Shown piece by piece: positions 24,254 through 34,563 of a stretch of DNA of 64,000 nucleotides (positions are counted from its first letter, which is position 1; each line of letters opens with the position of its first letter). The DNA comes from Bradyrhizobium sp. BR13661 (GTDB taxonomy: Bacteria; Pseudomonadota; Alphaproteobacteria; Rhizobiales; Xanthobacteraceae), in NCBI RefSeq assembly GCF_029892425.1, contig NZ_JARXWB010000008.1, forward strand, positions 124,001 through 188,000, in the 5' to 3' direction. The notes below the pieces were generated by a model. The model made no database searches. It was not told the origin of the DNA and was given only the letters and a program-made list of their open reading frames with translations. The position numbers and the translations under genes are program-made.

Positions 24254-25378
24254 TCAGTGAACCTGGAGCTCGGGCTGACGACCCGATGCGGGATCGGCGC
24301 CGGCGCTGTTCTTGCGCGACTGGTAGAATTTCAGAATGCTGCGTGAAGTCTCGATCTTGAGCCGGCCGAAATCGCGCTCGTTGTCATGGAGCTCCCGCGC
24401 CGTGATCAAATGATCCTTGGCACCGAGGAACAGCAGCGACATCGTCGTGTCCCAGGAGAAGTCGAGCGCCTTGCACAGCACCAGGATCATCTCGCGGTTG
24501 CGGTCCATCAGCGCACGCTCGATCACATCGACCGGCAGCGAGGACAATAGCGACAGGCCGATCTGGACTTCGTCGAAACGATGCTGGCGCGCATAGTTCG
24601 AGATCGAGACCTGGTTGAGATTGCCCTGCCGGTACTGCGTCGTGACCACGCGCTTGGCGACGAAATAGGTGCGTGAGGAGGGGCCGAACTTGGACTGCAG
24701 ATCGCCGGTGACCTCGGTGACCGAGCTCTGGATCTGCGACATCATCTCGGGGCGCTCGGTCTCGAGCCGGCGGCGGACGTCTTCCGAGGCCTTGGAGATG
24801 AGCTGCTGGAAGATGTGGCGCGGCACGTCCTTGCGCAGGCCAAGCTGCTCGGCGAGGATCGAGTCGCCCTCGGCGCGCCGGACCATGTGGAGCAGGCCCG
24901 AGCCGGAGAAGCGCGCGCCCTCGTTCCTGGCGACCGAGGTGACAACCTCCTGGTTACCACGCTTGACGAGAACATCCGTCACGGCTTCGCCGATCGCCTC
25001 ACGCTGGGAGATCGCGAGCAGATGCGCCTGGCCCTTGGTCATGGCGCTCTCGACCAGCACCTTCTCGCCGATGCGATTGGAGTCGCGCAGCACGGGGCCG
25101 GCGACCTCGATCTTGTCGTCGAGCGCGAGCTTCTCGATGACATTGAGGGGAGCGTGATCGCAACCCGCCATCAATTCGGACAGTTGCGCCCGCGCTTCGA
25201 CCTCGATCTCATCGGCAAGCCGGCCGATGACCTCGCCGAACGTGCTGATGTCGTCGTCGACATAGCGGCCCGTGATCAGAAGGTCCGTCGCATGCCACAA
25301 CGCTTTCACCCGGCTTTCGTCGGTGCCGCGCGCGATCGCGTCGTCCAGATCCTGCAGAAGCGTATTCGCCCCGTTCAT
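24254..25378 (-). CDS. DUF2336 domain protein
   Basis: A 374-residue soluble, helical protein of the DUF2336 family, found almost only in alphaproteobacteria. Recognisable features are the N-terminal LLQDLDDAIARGTDESRVKALWHATDLL pattern, the acidic EVIGRLADEIEVEARAQLSE block and repeated helices with VIEKLALDD and VIERALMDRN motifs, which look like HEAT-type repeats. In some species DUF2336 proteins are linked to polar cell-cycle or motility control, but the molecular role is not settled. The ATG at 25378 is chosen over a GTG at 25387. Confidence 0.8.
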   Translation of the reverse strand: MNGANTLLQDLDDAIARGTDESRVKALWHATDLLITGRYVDDDISTFGEVIGRLADEIEVEARAQLSELMAGCDHAPLNVIEKLALDDKIEVAGPVLRDSNRIGEKVLVESAMTKGQAHLLAISQREAIGEAVTDVLVKRGNQEVVTSVARNEGARFSGSGLLHMVRRAEGDSILAEQLGLRKDVPRHIFQQLISKASEDVRRRLETERPEMMSQIQSSVTEVTGDLQSKFGPSSRTYFVAKRVVTTQYRQGNLNQVSISNYARQHRFDEVQIGLSLLSSLPVDVIERALMDRNREMILVLCKALDFSWDTTMSLLFLGAKDHLITARELHDNERDFGRLKIETSRSILKFYQSRKNSAGADPASGRQPELQVH

Positions 25379-25565
25379 CTCGATCACCCCAGTTCTTGGA
25401 CAGCCATCCTGCTGATGCGGGCAGGACTCCGAATTCCTCTGGGGCCCAAGCTAGGGAACAAACGCGAGAATCCAGTAAAACCGTCACATCAGTTTTGCCG
25501 ATGAAAATTCATTCAAATGCGAGCGAATGTGGTTACCGTTGGGTAAGGTGTGCGTTTCCCCAGTC

Positions 25566-25683
25566 GTCATGGCCGGGCATAGCCGTCTGAAGGACGGCGT
25601 CGCTTCCGCTCGCCTATGTCCCGGCCATCCACGCCTCGCAGCACGAAGAACGTGGATGCCCGGGACAAGCCCGGGCATGACGG
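25566..25683. repeat. Palindromic dispersed repeat element
   Basis: About 118 bases with nested inverted repeats. The outer arms read GTCATGGCCGGGCAT and the reverse of CCCGGGCATGAC. An inner hairpin CATCCACG/CGTGGATG (about 25638-25662) is also present. A related element with arms CTCGTCATTGCCGGG and CCGGTGATGACGAG lies inside the helicase gene at 55431-55524. Typical of intergenic palindromic families in Bradyrhizobium. Confidence 0.75.
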
Positions 25684-25691
25684 AAAGGCCC

Positions 25692-28600
25692 TTACGGATT
25701 CGACGGCGTCAGGACCAGCGGCGGCTTCGGCCGGGGCTTTGCGGGCGGCGGGCCCGGGGCGGGCCGCACGTCGATCGGCGGCGGCAGCGGCGCGACCTGC
25801 TGGCTTGCCAGCGGGGGATTTGGCGCGGCCGGCACGGCGAGCGGCGGCTTCGGCGTCGGTACGGCCTTCGGTTCTAGCTTGGCTTTCGGCGGGGGGCGGC
25901 GCGGATCGCGGCCGGGCATCGGCACGTCGGTCAGCGCCGGTGAGGGCTCGGACTCCGGGGAGACCAGCGTCGGCAGCGCGGCGGTCGCCGGCGGCGGCTC
26001 GCCACGCTCGATGGCATCGAGACGGCGCGTCTCGCGATCGATCGTGCGCACCGCAAGCCATGACGACAGCGGCGTCAGATCGACGGTGCGGCTGAGCCTG
26101 TCGGGGGGACCGGCCGCAAACAGCTGGATCTCCGGCGGCGCGCCCGAGAGGCCGGTCATGATCGGCGTCAGGCTGGCGCGGATGTCGGCCTGGTCGGCGG
26201 GAATGTCGTAACCGCCCGAGACGATGGCGCGCGCGTTCCTGGCCTCAAGCGGCGTCGCGCCGACGCGCAGGCGGCCGTCGCGGATCGTGAATGCGATCTG
26301 CGCTGACGCGACCGCAATCGGAGCCGATGACAAGGCGGGCTCGACGAGCTGGCGCAAACGGTTATCGTCCGAGACCTGCCCGCCGTCGCTGGCGCGGATG
26401 GCGATCTCGAAGGCGCGCGGATTGAGACCGCTGATCTCGGCGGAGTCGAGCGTCACCGTGCCATTGCCGGCGAGCGCGCCAGTCAGGGCCGAAACGCTGC
26501 GGCCCTGGCTCGTCAGCGTCATCTGCACCGAGGCGCGCCCCTTCGGCAGCGCGAGATCACGGTAGCGCAGCGATGCCGCGTCGACATTGGTCAGATCGAG
26601 ACGCGCATTCAGCGCCAGGCCATTGGCACCGTTGCGTGCATCGAGGCTCGCCGTCATCTCGCCGCCACCGACGCCGCCCTTGAGCGCATCGAGCGCGAGC
26701 GACTGGCCGTCACCCCTGAGCGTGCCGCTGAACGGACGCAGCTCGATGCCGCCGGGCAGGCTGCCGCGGAGCGCCTGGAATGCGATGCGGCCGCGCCAGC
26801 CGGTGACGAGGCCTGCGCTCAGCGGCTCGCCGCTGTCGCGCCCGGCGGCGCCGATGGCAAGCGCCAGGGCAGGCGCCAGATCGAGCGCGTCCAAGCCGAT
26901 TTCGCCTTCGACACTCTTCTCCTGGTCGAGCGTCATGGCGAGATGGCCGCGCAGATGCGAGCCGGATGCGGTGCTGTCGAGATCGTCGAAGGTCAGGCGA
27001 TTGCCTGACAGCGTAAGACGGGAGGACAGGCTCACCGTCTGAGCCGATTTGTCGGCCGGGCTGGTCCCGAACAGCGGTGCGAGGTTGGCGTTGCGTACGT
27101 GCAGATTCACACTGCCCTTCGGCTCCGAAAATTCGAGGCTGCCTTGCGCATCCGCATCCAGGCCGCCACCGCTGAGCTTTGCGTTCAACTGCATCGGCTT
27201 GCGCCACGCGCCGCTCAACCGGCCTTCGAAGCGGGATGCGCCCTCACCTGCGGCAACCGCGCGATCAAGGCCGAAGACAGAAAGCAAGGTGCTGCCGCGC
27301 TGGGACGACATCCGCGCATCGACGGTGAACTCGTTGCGCGAGAGAGCATTGAAGTCGAGCCCGCGAAGATCGGACAAGGGAGGCTCAGCTGTTGCCTGAA
27401 GATGCCCTGTCGCTTGTGGCGTTGCGAAGTCGAGCTGGGCCAGGGCCGTACGGCGGCCACTATCCCCCTTCTTGTCGGCGGCGAGATCGAGCACCAGACT
27501 CGCGGTGGACGATCCCGACGCGGAATCGATCGCCAGAAGACGCTGCGACCATGCGGGCGACAGCGTTTCGACGATGGAGGCCATCGGCCGCAGCGAGGCG
27601 GCTGTCATGTCCAGCACGAACCGTCCCTGCGAATTGACCCGATCGAGATTTCCGCCGCCATCGACGGACACGCCACCTGTCTGACTGAACTTCAGACGAT
27701 CGAGAGCGATGCTCTTCGGATCGTAGGCGAGTCCGGCCGAAAACCCTTGCAGCTCCTGTCCGGCCGAGATCGCCCGCCCGACATCGAGCGAGAGTTTTAT
27801 CTCCTCCGGCCATTCCCCTTGTGGCCCAGCGAGCGCGCGGACGAAACTCGCGGCGGCATCGAGGTCCAGACGGTCGGCCTTGAGGTCGGCATCAATCCGC
27901 GAGCCCTTGGCTGCGCCTGTTTGAACGAAGGCGATGCGGCCTTCGACCGCGCCGCCCTCGATGTCGGCCTTCAGCTTGTCGATGGCGAGATGGTTGGCCG
28001 CGATCGTCACGTCGCCGGAAAGGCGCAGCGGTCGCGTGCTGCGCCTGATGACCTCGTTGCGTCCCTGCAGCCAGGCCACCAGCGTATCGGGATCGGAGGA
28101 CTCGACGCTGAGGCGGCCGCTGAAACTGTCGGCACCGGGTGTGGCGCCGTTGAGCGAGACCTGCGTCGTGCCGGGCGCGCGCAGCTCGAGCCGCTGGAAG
28201 GTCCAGGACCGGCCGTCGGTCTGCAATTCGGTCGTGATGTTCTGGAGCGGACGGCCGCCCAGCATGATCTGGTCGGAGTTGAACTCGATCTGCGCCGGGA
28301 TCGGCGCCTGCGGGATCGCGGCAAGGCCTGCGCGCAAGGCGGGCAGGACGCGCAGCGGCTCGGCATCGTCCCGGCCGGCGAGCCTGTCGGCATCGACCTG
28401 GCGCGCCGACAGCACCGCGCGCAGCAGCGGCGAGGTGCCAAACCTGAGGTCGCCGACGCCGCCAACCTTGAGCGCCGTGTCTTCGGGGCCGAAGCTCGCG
28501 TCAATCTGGTCGAGTCTGGCGCCGGCCGGATCGGCCTTGAGTTTTGCCGTGAGCTTCCAGGGCGTCGGCCCCGCCTCGCCCGGCTTCTTCGGTGGCGGCA

Positions 28601-29321
28601 CCGCCAGCGTCAGCGCGCCATCGAATTTCGGCAGGCGGTTGTCGAAGGCGAGTATGCCTTCGAGATCGGCCAGGATGGCCCGCTCGCCGGGATCGACATT
28701 GAGGTGCAGGCGGGTGGCGCTGCCGTCGGGGCTGGGACCGGACGAGACGCGGAACGGATAGCGCACCCCATGGGCGGTGAAATGGCCGTCGCCCCGTACC
28801 GAGCCCGCAAGCGAGCGCACGTCGCCGGAGAAGACGATGTCGTTGAGCTCGAGTGTCGAGCGACTGGCGGCATCGTGAAGGGCTATGCGGCCGGTGAGGT
28901 TCAGCCGCTCGATGGCAAGCGAAGCGAGGTTGAAGGTGCCGCTTGCGGTCGACGGCAGATCCACCTTGCCCTTGGCGTCGAGACCAAGATCGACGGCCAT
29001 GCCGCCGACCGAAAGCTCGGTGGCGCGCCATTCGCCCCGCATCAGCGAGCTCAGGCTGAACTCGACGTCGAGCTTGTCGGCGCGCAGCCGCCCGAGATCG
29101 TTGTTGCCGCCAAAGGTGACCGAACGCAGCCGCAGGGTCGGGGCCGGCAAAAGCCGCGCATCGAGCTCGCCCGCGACGCGCACCGGCACGCCAATGATCC
29201 TGACAGCCTCTGCCTCGAACTGGGGCCGGAACTGGTTCCAGTCGATGAAGTAAGGCCCGATCAGCGCGGCCAGCAGCGCCAAGATAAAGGCAATCGCCAA
29301 TCCGAGCAGCGTCGTCTGCAC
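25692..29321 (-). CDS. AsmA family envelope protein
   Basis: About 1209 residues. An N-terminal membrane anchor (LLGLAIAFILALLAALIGPY) is followed by the AsmA pattern FIDWNQFRPQFEAEAVRIIG and by a very long beta-rich region of repeated short amphipathic strands. These are features of AsmA-like bridge proteins that span the periplasm and help lipids move to the outer membrane. The last 120 residues are Pro-rich with several PPP stretches, an unusual tail that may cross or touch another envelope layer. I start it at the GTG at 29321, preceded by GAGGGGAGACCC, which is a good ribosome site. A TTG at 29339 is the alternative. Stands alone. Confidence 0.85.
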   Translation of the reverse strand: MQTTLLGLAIAFILALLAALIGPYFIDWNQFRPQFEAEAVRIIGVPVRVAGELDARLLPAPTLRLRSVTFGGNNDLGRLRADKLDVEFSLSSLMRGEWRATELSVGGMAVDLGLDAKGKVDLPSTASGTFNLASLAIERLNLTGRIALHDAASRSTLELNDIVFSGDVRSLAGSVRGDGHFTAHGVRYPFRVSSGPSPDGSATRLHLNVDPGERAILADLEGILAFDNRLPKFDGALTLAVPPPKKPGEAGPTPWKLTAKLKADPAGARLDQIDASFGPEDTALKVGGVGDLRFGTSPLLRAVLSARQVDADRLAGRDDAEPLRVLPALRAGLAAIPQAPIPAQIEFNSDQIMLGGRPLQNITTELQTDGRSWTFQRLELRAPGTTQVSLNGATPGADSFSGRLSVESSDPDTLVAWLQGRNEVIRRSTRPLRLSGDVTIAANHLAIDKLKADIEGGAVEGRIAFVQTGAAKGSRIDADLKADRLDLDAAASFVRALAGPQGEWPEEIKLSLDVGRAISAGQELQGFSAGLAYDPKSIALDRLKFSQTGGVSVDGGGNLDRVNSQGRFVLDMTAASLRPMASIVETLSPAWSQRLLAIDSASGSSTASLVLDLAADKKGDSGRRTALAQLDFATPQATGHLQATAEPPLSDLRGLDFNALSRNEFTVDARMSSQRGSTLLSVFGLDRAVAAGEGASRFEGRLSGAWRKPMQLNAKLSGGGLDADAQGSLEFSEPKGSVNLHVRNANLAPLFGTSPADKSAQTVSLSSRLTLSGNRLTFDDLDSTASGSHLRGHLAMTLDQEKSVEGEIGLDALDLAPALALAIGAAGRDSGEPLSAGLVTGWRGRIAFQALRGSLPGGIELRPFSGTLRGDGQSLALDALKGGVGGGEMTASLDARNGANGLALNARLDLTNVDAASLRYRDLALPKGRASVQMTLTSQGRSVSALTGALAGNGTVTLDSAEISGLNPRAFEIAIRASDGGQVSDDNRLRQLVEPALSSAPIAVASAQIAFTIRDGRLRVGATPLEARNARAIVSGGYDIPADQADIRASLTPIMTGLSGAPPEIQLFAAGPPDRLSRTVDLTPLSSWLAVRTIDRETRRLDAIERGEPPPATAALPTLVSPESEPSPALTDVPMPGRDPRRPPPKAKLEPKAVPTPKPPLAVPAAPNPPLASQQVAPLPPPIDVRPAPGPPPAKPRPKPPLVLTPSNP

Positions 29322-29480
29322 GGGTCTCCCCTCGGCCAAGCCGGCACCCGGGTCAAACCCAAGCCTTCAAACCCAAGCCCACAACCAAGCTTCAGGCGCG
29401 CCGGAACAGCCCCTTATATAAGGGGAAGTGTGGCGAAGTCACAGCGACTGTTGCGCACGGAGGTTAATGCGGGTGGGAGA

Positions 29481-29584
29481 CCCTCATGGTGAGGAGGCGC
29501 GTTAGCGCCGTCTCGAACCATGCAGGCCCAGCTCTCGCCCGTGGCCATCCTTCGAGACGCCCGCCTTCGGCGCTCAGGATGAGG
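29481..29584. repeat. Palindromic dispersed repeat element
   Basis: About 104 bases with end arms CCTCAT and ATGAGG and internal inverted repeats around GGCGCGTTAGCGCC and GACGCCCGCCTTCGGCGC. It lies between the convergent-free ends of the AsmA (start side) and P450 (end side) genes and may form a terminator for the P450 transcript. Confidence 0.6.
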
Positions 29585-29605
29585 AAAAGTTCTCGCGGGG
29601 CAAGA

Positions 29606-30838
<1,233 letters not shown>

Positions 30839-30919
30839 GGTGACCTCACATCGGTTGCCGCATGACACGATACGCAAGGCAGCCCCCAAAGCCCGGCGTA
30901 ACCATCCCCTGTATTTTAT

Positions 30920-30947
30920 CAACTCGATACATTGTTGTATCGAGTTG
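30920..30947. promoter_or_regulatory. Perfect 28-base palindrome, TetR operator
   Basis: CAACTCGATACA (30920-30931), then TTGT, then TGTATCGAGTTG (30936-30947): twelve perfect base pairs in each arm. It lies 23 bases before the TetR start and 82 bases before the P450 start, the expected position for a shared operator. Confidence 0.85.
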
Positions 30948-30969
30948 CATTCTGCCCTAAACTGGCCCG

Positions 30970-31581
30970 ATGTCAAGAGTGAGGACCAGGCCGACCAGGG
31001 ACGACACGCGGGAGGCGCTGTTCGAGGCTGCCGCACGCGTGTTCGAGCAGGACGGCATTGGCGGCGCCAGCATCGAGGCGATCGCGGCGGAGGCGGGCTT
31101 CACCCGCGGCGCGTTCTATTCGAATTTCAGGAGCAAGGACGAGTTGATCTTCGCCATGCTCGAGGACCATGTCGAGCAATCGATCCGGCGCAACATGGAG
31201 ATCCTGGCGCAGCACAAAAACCTCGACGATTTCATCGCCGCGTTGAAGGCGATGGATCGCACGCGGCAGGACCCGCTCGGCCGCTCCCCGCTCCTGCACA
31301 TGGAGATGATCCTGTTCGTCGCGCGCGCCGAGAAGCGCCGGCCGGAGCTTGCCAAGCGGCTTCGCGCGCGGCGCAAGCTGATCGCCGACATCGTCGAGGC
31401 GACGTTGAAGGACAAAGCCAGGGGCGACACGCTGAACCCGCCCTGGATGGCCTCGGTCGTGCTGGCGCTGGAAGACGGCTTCCGCCTGCACCGGCTGATC
31501 GATCCCGAGACGACGCCGGCCGACAGTTTTTGGCGCGCGATTACGGATTTGCGGCGCAGGACGGGGCTGGCGTCGGAGTGA
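30970..31581 (+). CDS. TetR family regulator, divergent from P450
   Basis: A 203-residue TetR protein. The DNA-binding domain reads REALFEAAARVFEQDGIGGA, then SIEAIAAEAGFTRGAFYSNF and RSKDELIFAMLEDH. The C-terminal domain has a W- and R-rich ligand region. It faces the P450 gene across a perfect palindrome, so it most likely represses both genes and is released by the P450 substrate or product. The effector is not predictable from sequence. Confidence 0.92.
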   Translation: MSRVRTRPTRDDTREALFEAAARVFEQDGIGGASIEAIAAEAGFTRGAFYSNFRSKDELIFAMLEDHVEQSIRRNMEILAQHKNLDDFIAALKAMDRTRQDPLGRSPLLHMEMILFVARAEKRRPELAKRLRARRKLIADIVEATLKDKARGDTLNPPWMASVVLALEDGFRLHRLIDPETTPADSFWRAITDLRRRTGLASE

Positions 31582-31751
31582 TGTTAACACGATTTCGGGC
31601 GCATTTGCGCGCGATCGGGAACTCCATTAACATTCAGCAATGTTTTGTCGAGGACCGTCGAATCACTGCGGAGGCCTGGATACCAAGATTCGGAAGTTGG
31701 CTGCCTCGGAATCGTACCTTCCCCGATGTCCAGTGCCGTATCTCTATCGTT

Positions 31752-33044
31752 ATGACCTCTATCATTATTCAAAAGGCAGCATGGGCTTGCCGCAGTACAG
31801 GAGTTGGCTTGCAAGAATTTGTTGAAATGGCCGAATGGCTGGTGCACCAGAACATGCATGACGGCGATCCCGTCGAGTCCTTGCCGAACCCGGTTTTCCG
31901 CTCTCATGGCAAGACATACGTATCCTTCAGCACCAACAACTACCTCTCGCTCGCGACCAGCACGCGTTTGATCGAAGCAGCCAGGCGAGGTTTGGAAGCC
32001 TACGGTGTCGGCAACTGCGAGTCGCGCCTGCTCGGCGGGAACCTGGCACTCTATAGCGAGCTCGAGAGCAAGCTCGCGGCCTGCAAGAACAAAGATGCCG
32101 CGGTGCTGTTCGCAACGGGATACATGGCGAACCTCGGAGTTTTGTCTTCTCTTCCGCAAACTTCCAAATTCGCGCGCGTTTGTGGATTTACCAGCGCGCG
32201 AGAATATACCTACGCTTATTTCAGCGATGAATTCAATCATGTCAGCATCCGCGAAGGTATCCGCATGTCTGGAGCCGCGCGGGCGACATATCGACATCTC
32301 GACCTCGATCACCTTGAATCGCTTCTCAAGAAATCGACCGCCTCGACCAAAATCATCGTCACCGATGGAGTCTTCAGTCAGGACGGCGACATCGCGCCCT
32401 TGCCCGATTTGCTGCAGCTCGCCGAGCGTTACGACACCACCTTGTACGTCGACGATGCTCACGGGACCGGCATTCTTGGCGAGCACGGCGGCGGAATAGC
32501 CGAACATTTCGGCATCGCAAGCGAACGCATGATCTACATGGGCACGCTGAGCAAGGCCTATGGCGGGATCGGCGGTTTCATTGCAACGGAAACCCATATC
32601 GCGCAAATCATTCGCCTGGCCTGCTCGGCTTATGGATTCACGTCGACGCTGCCGCCGGACCAGGCGGCTGCACTCAGCGAAGCGGTGGACATGGTCAGGG
32701 ACGAACCCGAGCGTCGTGCGCGCCTGTGGGAAAATCAGGCTTACTTCGTCACGAGGATGTCCGAGCTGCCCTATCGGTTGGCTTCAACGGAGTCGCCGAT
32801 CGTCCCAATTCTGATCGGGGATGAAGATGCCGCCGACGCGCTCGCGAGGTCACTTGGCGAAGCCGGAATCCACGTCGATGCCGTTCGCTTCCCGGCGGTG
32901 CCGCTTCGCAAAGCGCGCCTCCGTATTCAACTCAATGCCGGACATACCCGCACGGACATCGATCTGCTCGTCGACACGTTACGGGCGCACCAGCATCATG
33001 CGGACGTGACCGGTATTTCAACGAGAAACTTGGCGGAAGCTTAG
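31752..33044 (+). CDS. Alpha-oxoamine synthase-like PLP enzyme
   Basis: A 430-residue fold-type I PLP enzyme of the alpha-oxoamine synthase family (KBL, AONS, serine palmitoyltransferase, CqsA). Features are VSFSTNNYLSLATSTRLIEA, the ESRLLGGNLALYSELESKLA block, TDGVFSQDGDIAPL, VDDAHGTGILGEHGGG, and the PLP lysine in GTLSKAYGGIGGF (about K268). These enzymes condense an amino acid with an acyl-CoA or acyl-ACP. Between LGVLSSLPQ and YFSDEFNH it has about a dozen more residues than usual. Start at 31752 or 31827 (405 residues); neither has a strong ribosome site. It has lower GC than its neighbours and no biotin or sphingolipid partner genes, so its product is unknown and transfer is possible. 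Confidence 0.85.
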   Translation: MTSIIIQKAAWACRSTGVGLQEFVEMAEWLVHQNMHDGDPVESLPNPVFRSHGKTYVSFSTNNYLSLATSTRLIEAARRGLEAYGVGNCESRLLGGNLALYSELESKLAACKNKDAAVLFATGYMANLGVLSSLPQTSKFARVCGFTSAREYTYAYFSDEFNHVSIREGIRMSGAARATYRHLDLDHLESLLKKSTASTKIIVTDGVFSQDGDIAPLPDLLQLAERYDTTLYVDDAHGTGILGEHGGGIAEHFGIASERMIYMGTLSKAYGGIGGFIATETHIAQIIRLACSAYGFTSTLPPDQAAALSEAVDMVRDEPERRARLWENQAYFVTRMSELPYRLASTESPIVPILIGDEDAADALARSLGEAGIHVDAVRFPAVPLRKARLRIQLNAGHTRTDIDLLVDTLRAHQHHADVTGISTRNLAEA

Positions 33045-33274
33045 GGAACCGAAGGCGAGCGCGGAGCTCTCGTCGCGGCGTGCGCGCCCTACGCAAGTTA
33101 GCAGCGCGCCTGTCGTAGATTTGGGCGGTCGAAGCGCAACGCTTCCGACCAGTCCCCGGCTCGGCGCTCACGGGATCGAAGCGGACATCAACCTGCCGAC
33201 AACCCCGTTGAATCAGTCGAAAGTGACCCATGGCGGACTAGCCACCTGACGCGGCTCTCTTTCGAAAGGCGCGG

Positions 33275-33709
33275 TTACCTCTTCCCCAAATCCTCTGCGA
33301 ACCGCAGGAGGTAACCATCGGGGTCTTGGACCAAGAATTGCCTGTTGCCGCGCTCCTCTCCTGCGATCCGATACCATGCGTCGTGACATTCTCTGAAGAG
33401 AGCCCATTTGTGCTGCTTCAGCGCATCGAGAAGAGGGGCAACAGAGTCGACGAAGATCTGGAAATTAATCCCGCGCCCCAACGGCCGCTCCAGAGGCCCG
33501 GTTTCCCAGTTGCCATTTCTCTGATTCAGCATGACCTGTGCCCCTTGTAGCTCGATGTACATGAAGAGATTCTCAGGCCTTTGATAGGCAATCTGGAAGC
33601 CGAGTATATCGCACCAAAAACTCTTGCTGCGTTCCAGGTCGAATACGTCAAACTCGGGTACAAGCCGAGCAAAGCCGCCACTCGGCAATCTATCCACCGT
33701 TGTTCCCAT
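33275..33709 (-). CDS. VOC family protein (glyoxalase/bleomycin-resistance type)
   Basis: A 144-residue single-domain VOC protein. It shows FARLVPEFDVFDLERSKSFW, the CDILGFQIAY turn, LFMYIELQGAQVMLNQ, and the end RQFLVQDPDGYLLRFAEDLG typical of bleomycin-resistance-like members. Such proteins bind or modify small molecules as dimers. The ATG at 33709 is chosen over an in-frame start at 33727. It is a single gene with moderate GC. Substrate unknown. Confidence 0.85.
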   Translation of the reverse strand: MGTTVDRLPSGGFARLVPEFDVFDLERSKSFWCDILGFQIAYQRPENLFMYIELQGAQVMLNQRNGNWETGPLERPLGRGINFQIFVDSVAPLLDALKQHKWALFRECHDAWYRIAGEERGNRQFLVQDPDGYLLRFAEDLGKR

Positions 33710-33810
33710 GGCTCGGCAGTCCTCCACGCTCTTTGTTCAGCGAACCGCGGCAAGGTGCGATGCCGCTCTCGTGAGCGGGCTGTTTATCATGGATCCTTTG
33801 CGACTGCTTA

Positions 33811-33876
33811 TGGCCCATCGCGACATATTGCGCTGCCGCACGAACTCAGTCGCTATAGAGGCAAAGTGGACATTGC
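33811..33876. repeat. Dispersed repeat fragment, copy B
   Basis: Matches copy A at 14236-14301 over about 66 bases, including an exact 16-base TGGCCCATCGCGACAT. It lies in the 323-base non-coding gap between the VOC gene and the SnoaL-like gene; I see nothing else in that gap. Confidence 0.55.
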
Positions 33877-34032
33877 GTTCGTCGCACCGCCGTGGGCCCG
33901 CCGGCAGATGCGCGTCCGAACCTTCGTCCACACACCAACGCTCTGATACGAGGAACGAGCGTCGTCGGGAATCGGGTGGGAGGGCAGCGCTGTGATGGTC
34001 ATAGCTTCTCATGGTGGGCAGTAAAGCACACA

Positions 34033-34497
34033 ATGGGAGAAGTGATCGTGACGATTGAAGACGACAACAAGGCCATCGTTGGCCAGTGGTTCACGAAATT
34101 CTGGGGCGAGACCTGCGACCTCGGAATTGTCGATGAGCTCGCAGCGCCAGACATGCTGCTGCAATATTCGCTGCACCAGCCGCGGCGCGGGCGCGACGAT
34201 ATCAAGGCGTTCATGACGGACTTTCGGAAAGCGTTCCCCGATCTCAACTTCTGGGGCGCTGCCGATCTCATCGCCGAAGGCGACTATGTCGTCGGCCGAT
34301 GGGAAGGCGGAGGCACGCATACCGGGCCGGCGTTCGGCGACTTCCTGGCGGGATCGCTGCCGGCCAACACCGGCCGCAAAATGAAGTTCACCGGCACGAC
34401 CGTGTTGAAGCTCAAGGACGGAAAGATCCTCGAGGAGATCGGTCTTGATGACGGGGTTACTGCCTTGCAGCAGCTCGGCCTCATCCGCGCGGCCTGA
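34033..34497 (+). CDS. SnoaL-like ester cyclase family protein
   Basis: A 154-residue NTF2-fold protein. The pattern includes IVGQWFTKFWGETCDLGIVD, the HQPRRGRDDIKAFMTDFRKAFPDLN block, DYVVGRWEGGGTHTG and MKFTGTTVLKLKDGKI, all typical of the SnoaL/ester-cyclase-like group. Members isomerise or hydrolyse polar molecules, but many have no known reaction. The ATG at 34033 is used; a GTG at about 34048 would also fit. No partner gene is adjacent on the same strand. Confidence 0.85.
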   Translation: MGEVIVTIEDDNKAIVGQWFTKFWGETCDLGIVDELAAPDMLLQYSLHQPRRGRDDIKAFMTDFRKAFPDLNFWGAADLIAEGDYVVGRWEGGGTHTGPAFGDFLAGSLPANTGRKMKFTGTTVLKLKDGKILEEIGLDDGVTALQQLGLIRAA

Positions 34498-34563
34498 ATT
34501 GCACGCCCTAAACGAAGACACCGGCGATCTCGCGATCGTCGGTGTGATCCTGGAATCCGCACG

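Noticed and set aside
27099..29492. A 797-codon open frame on the plus strand
   Set aside because: Antisense to the AsmA gene; no family feature.
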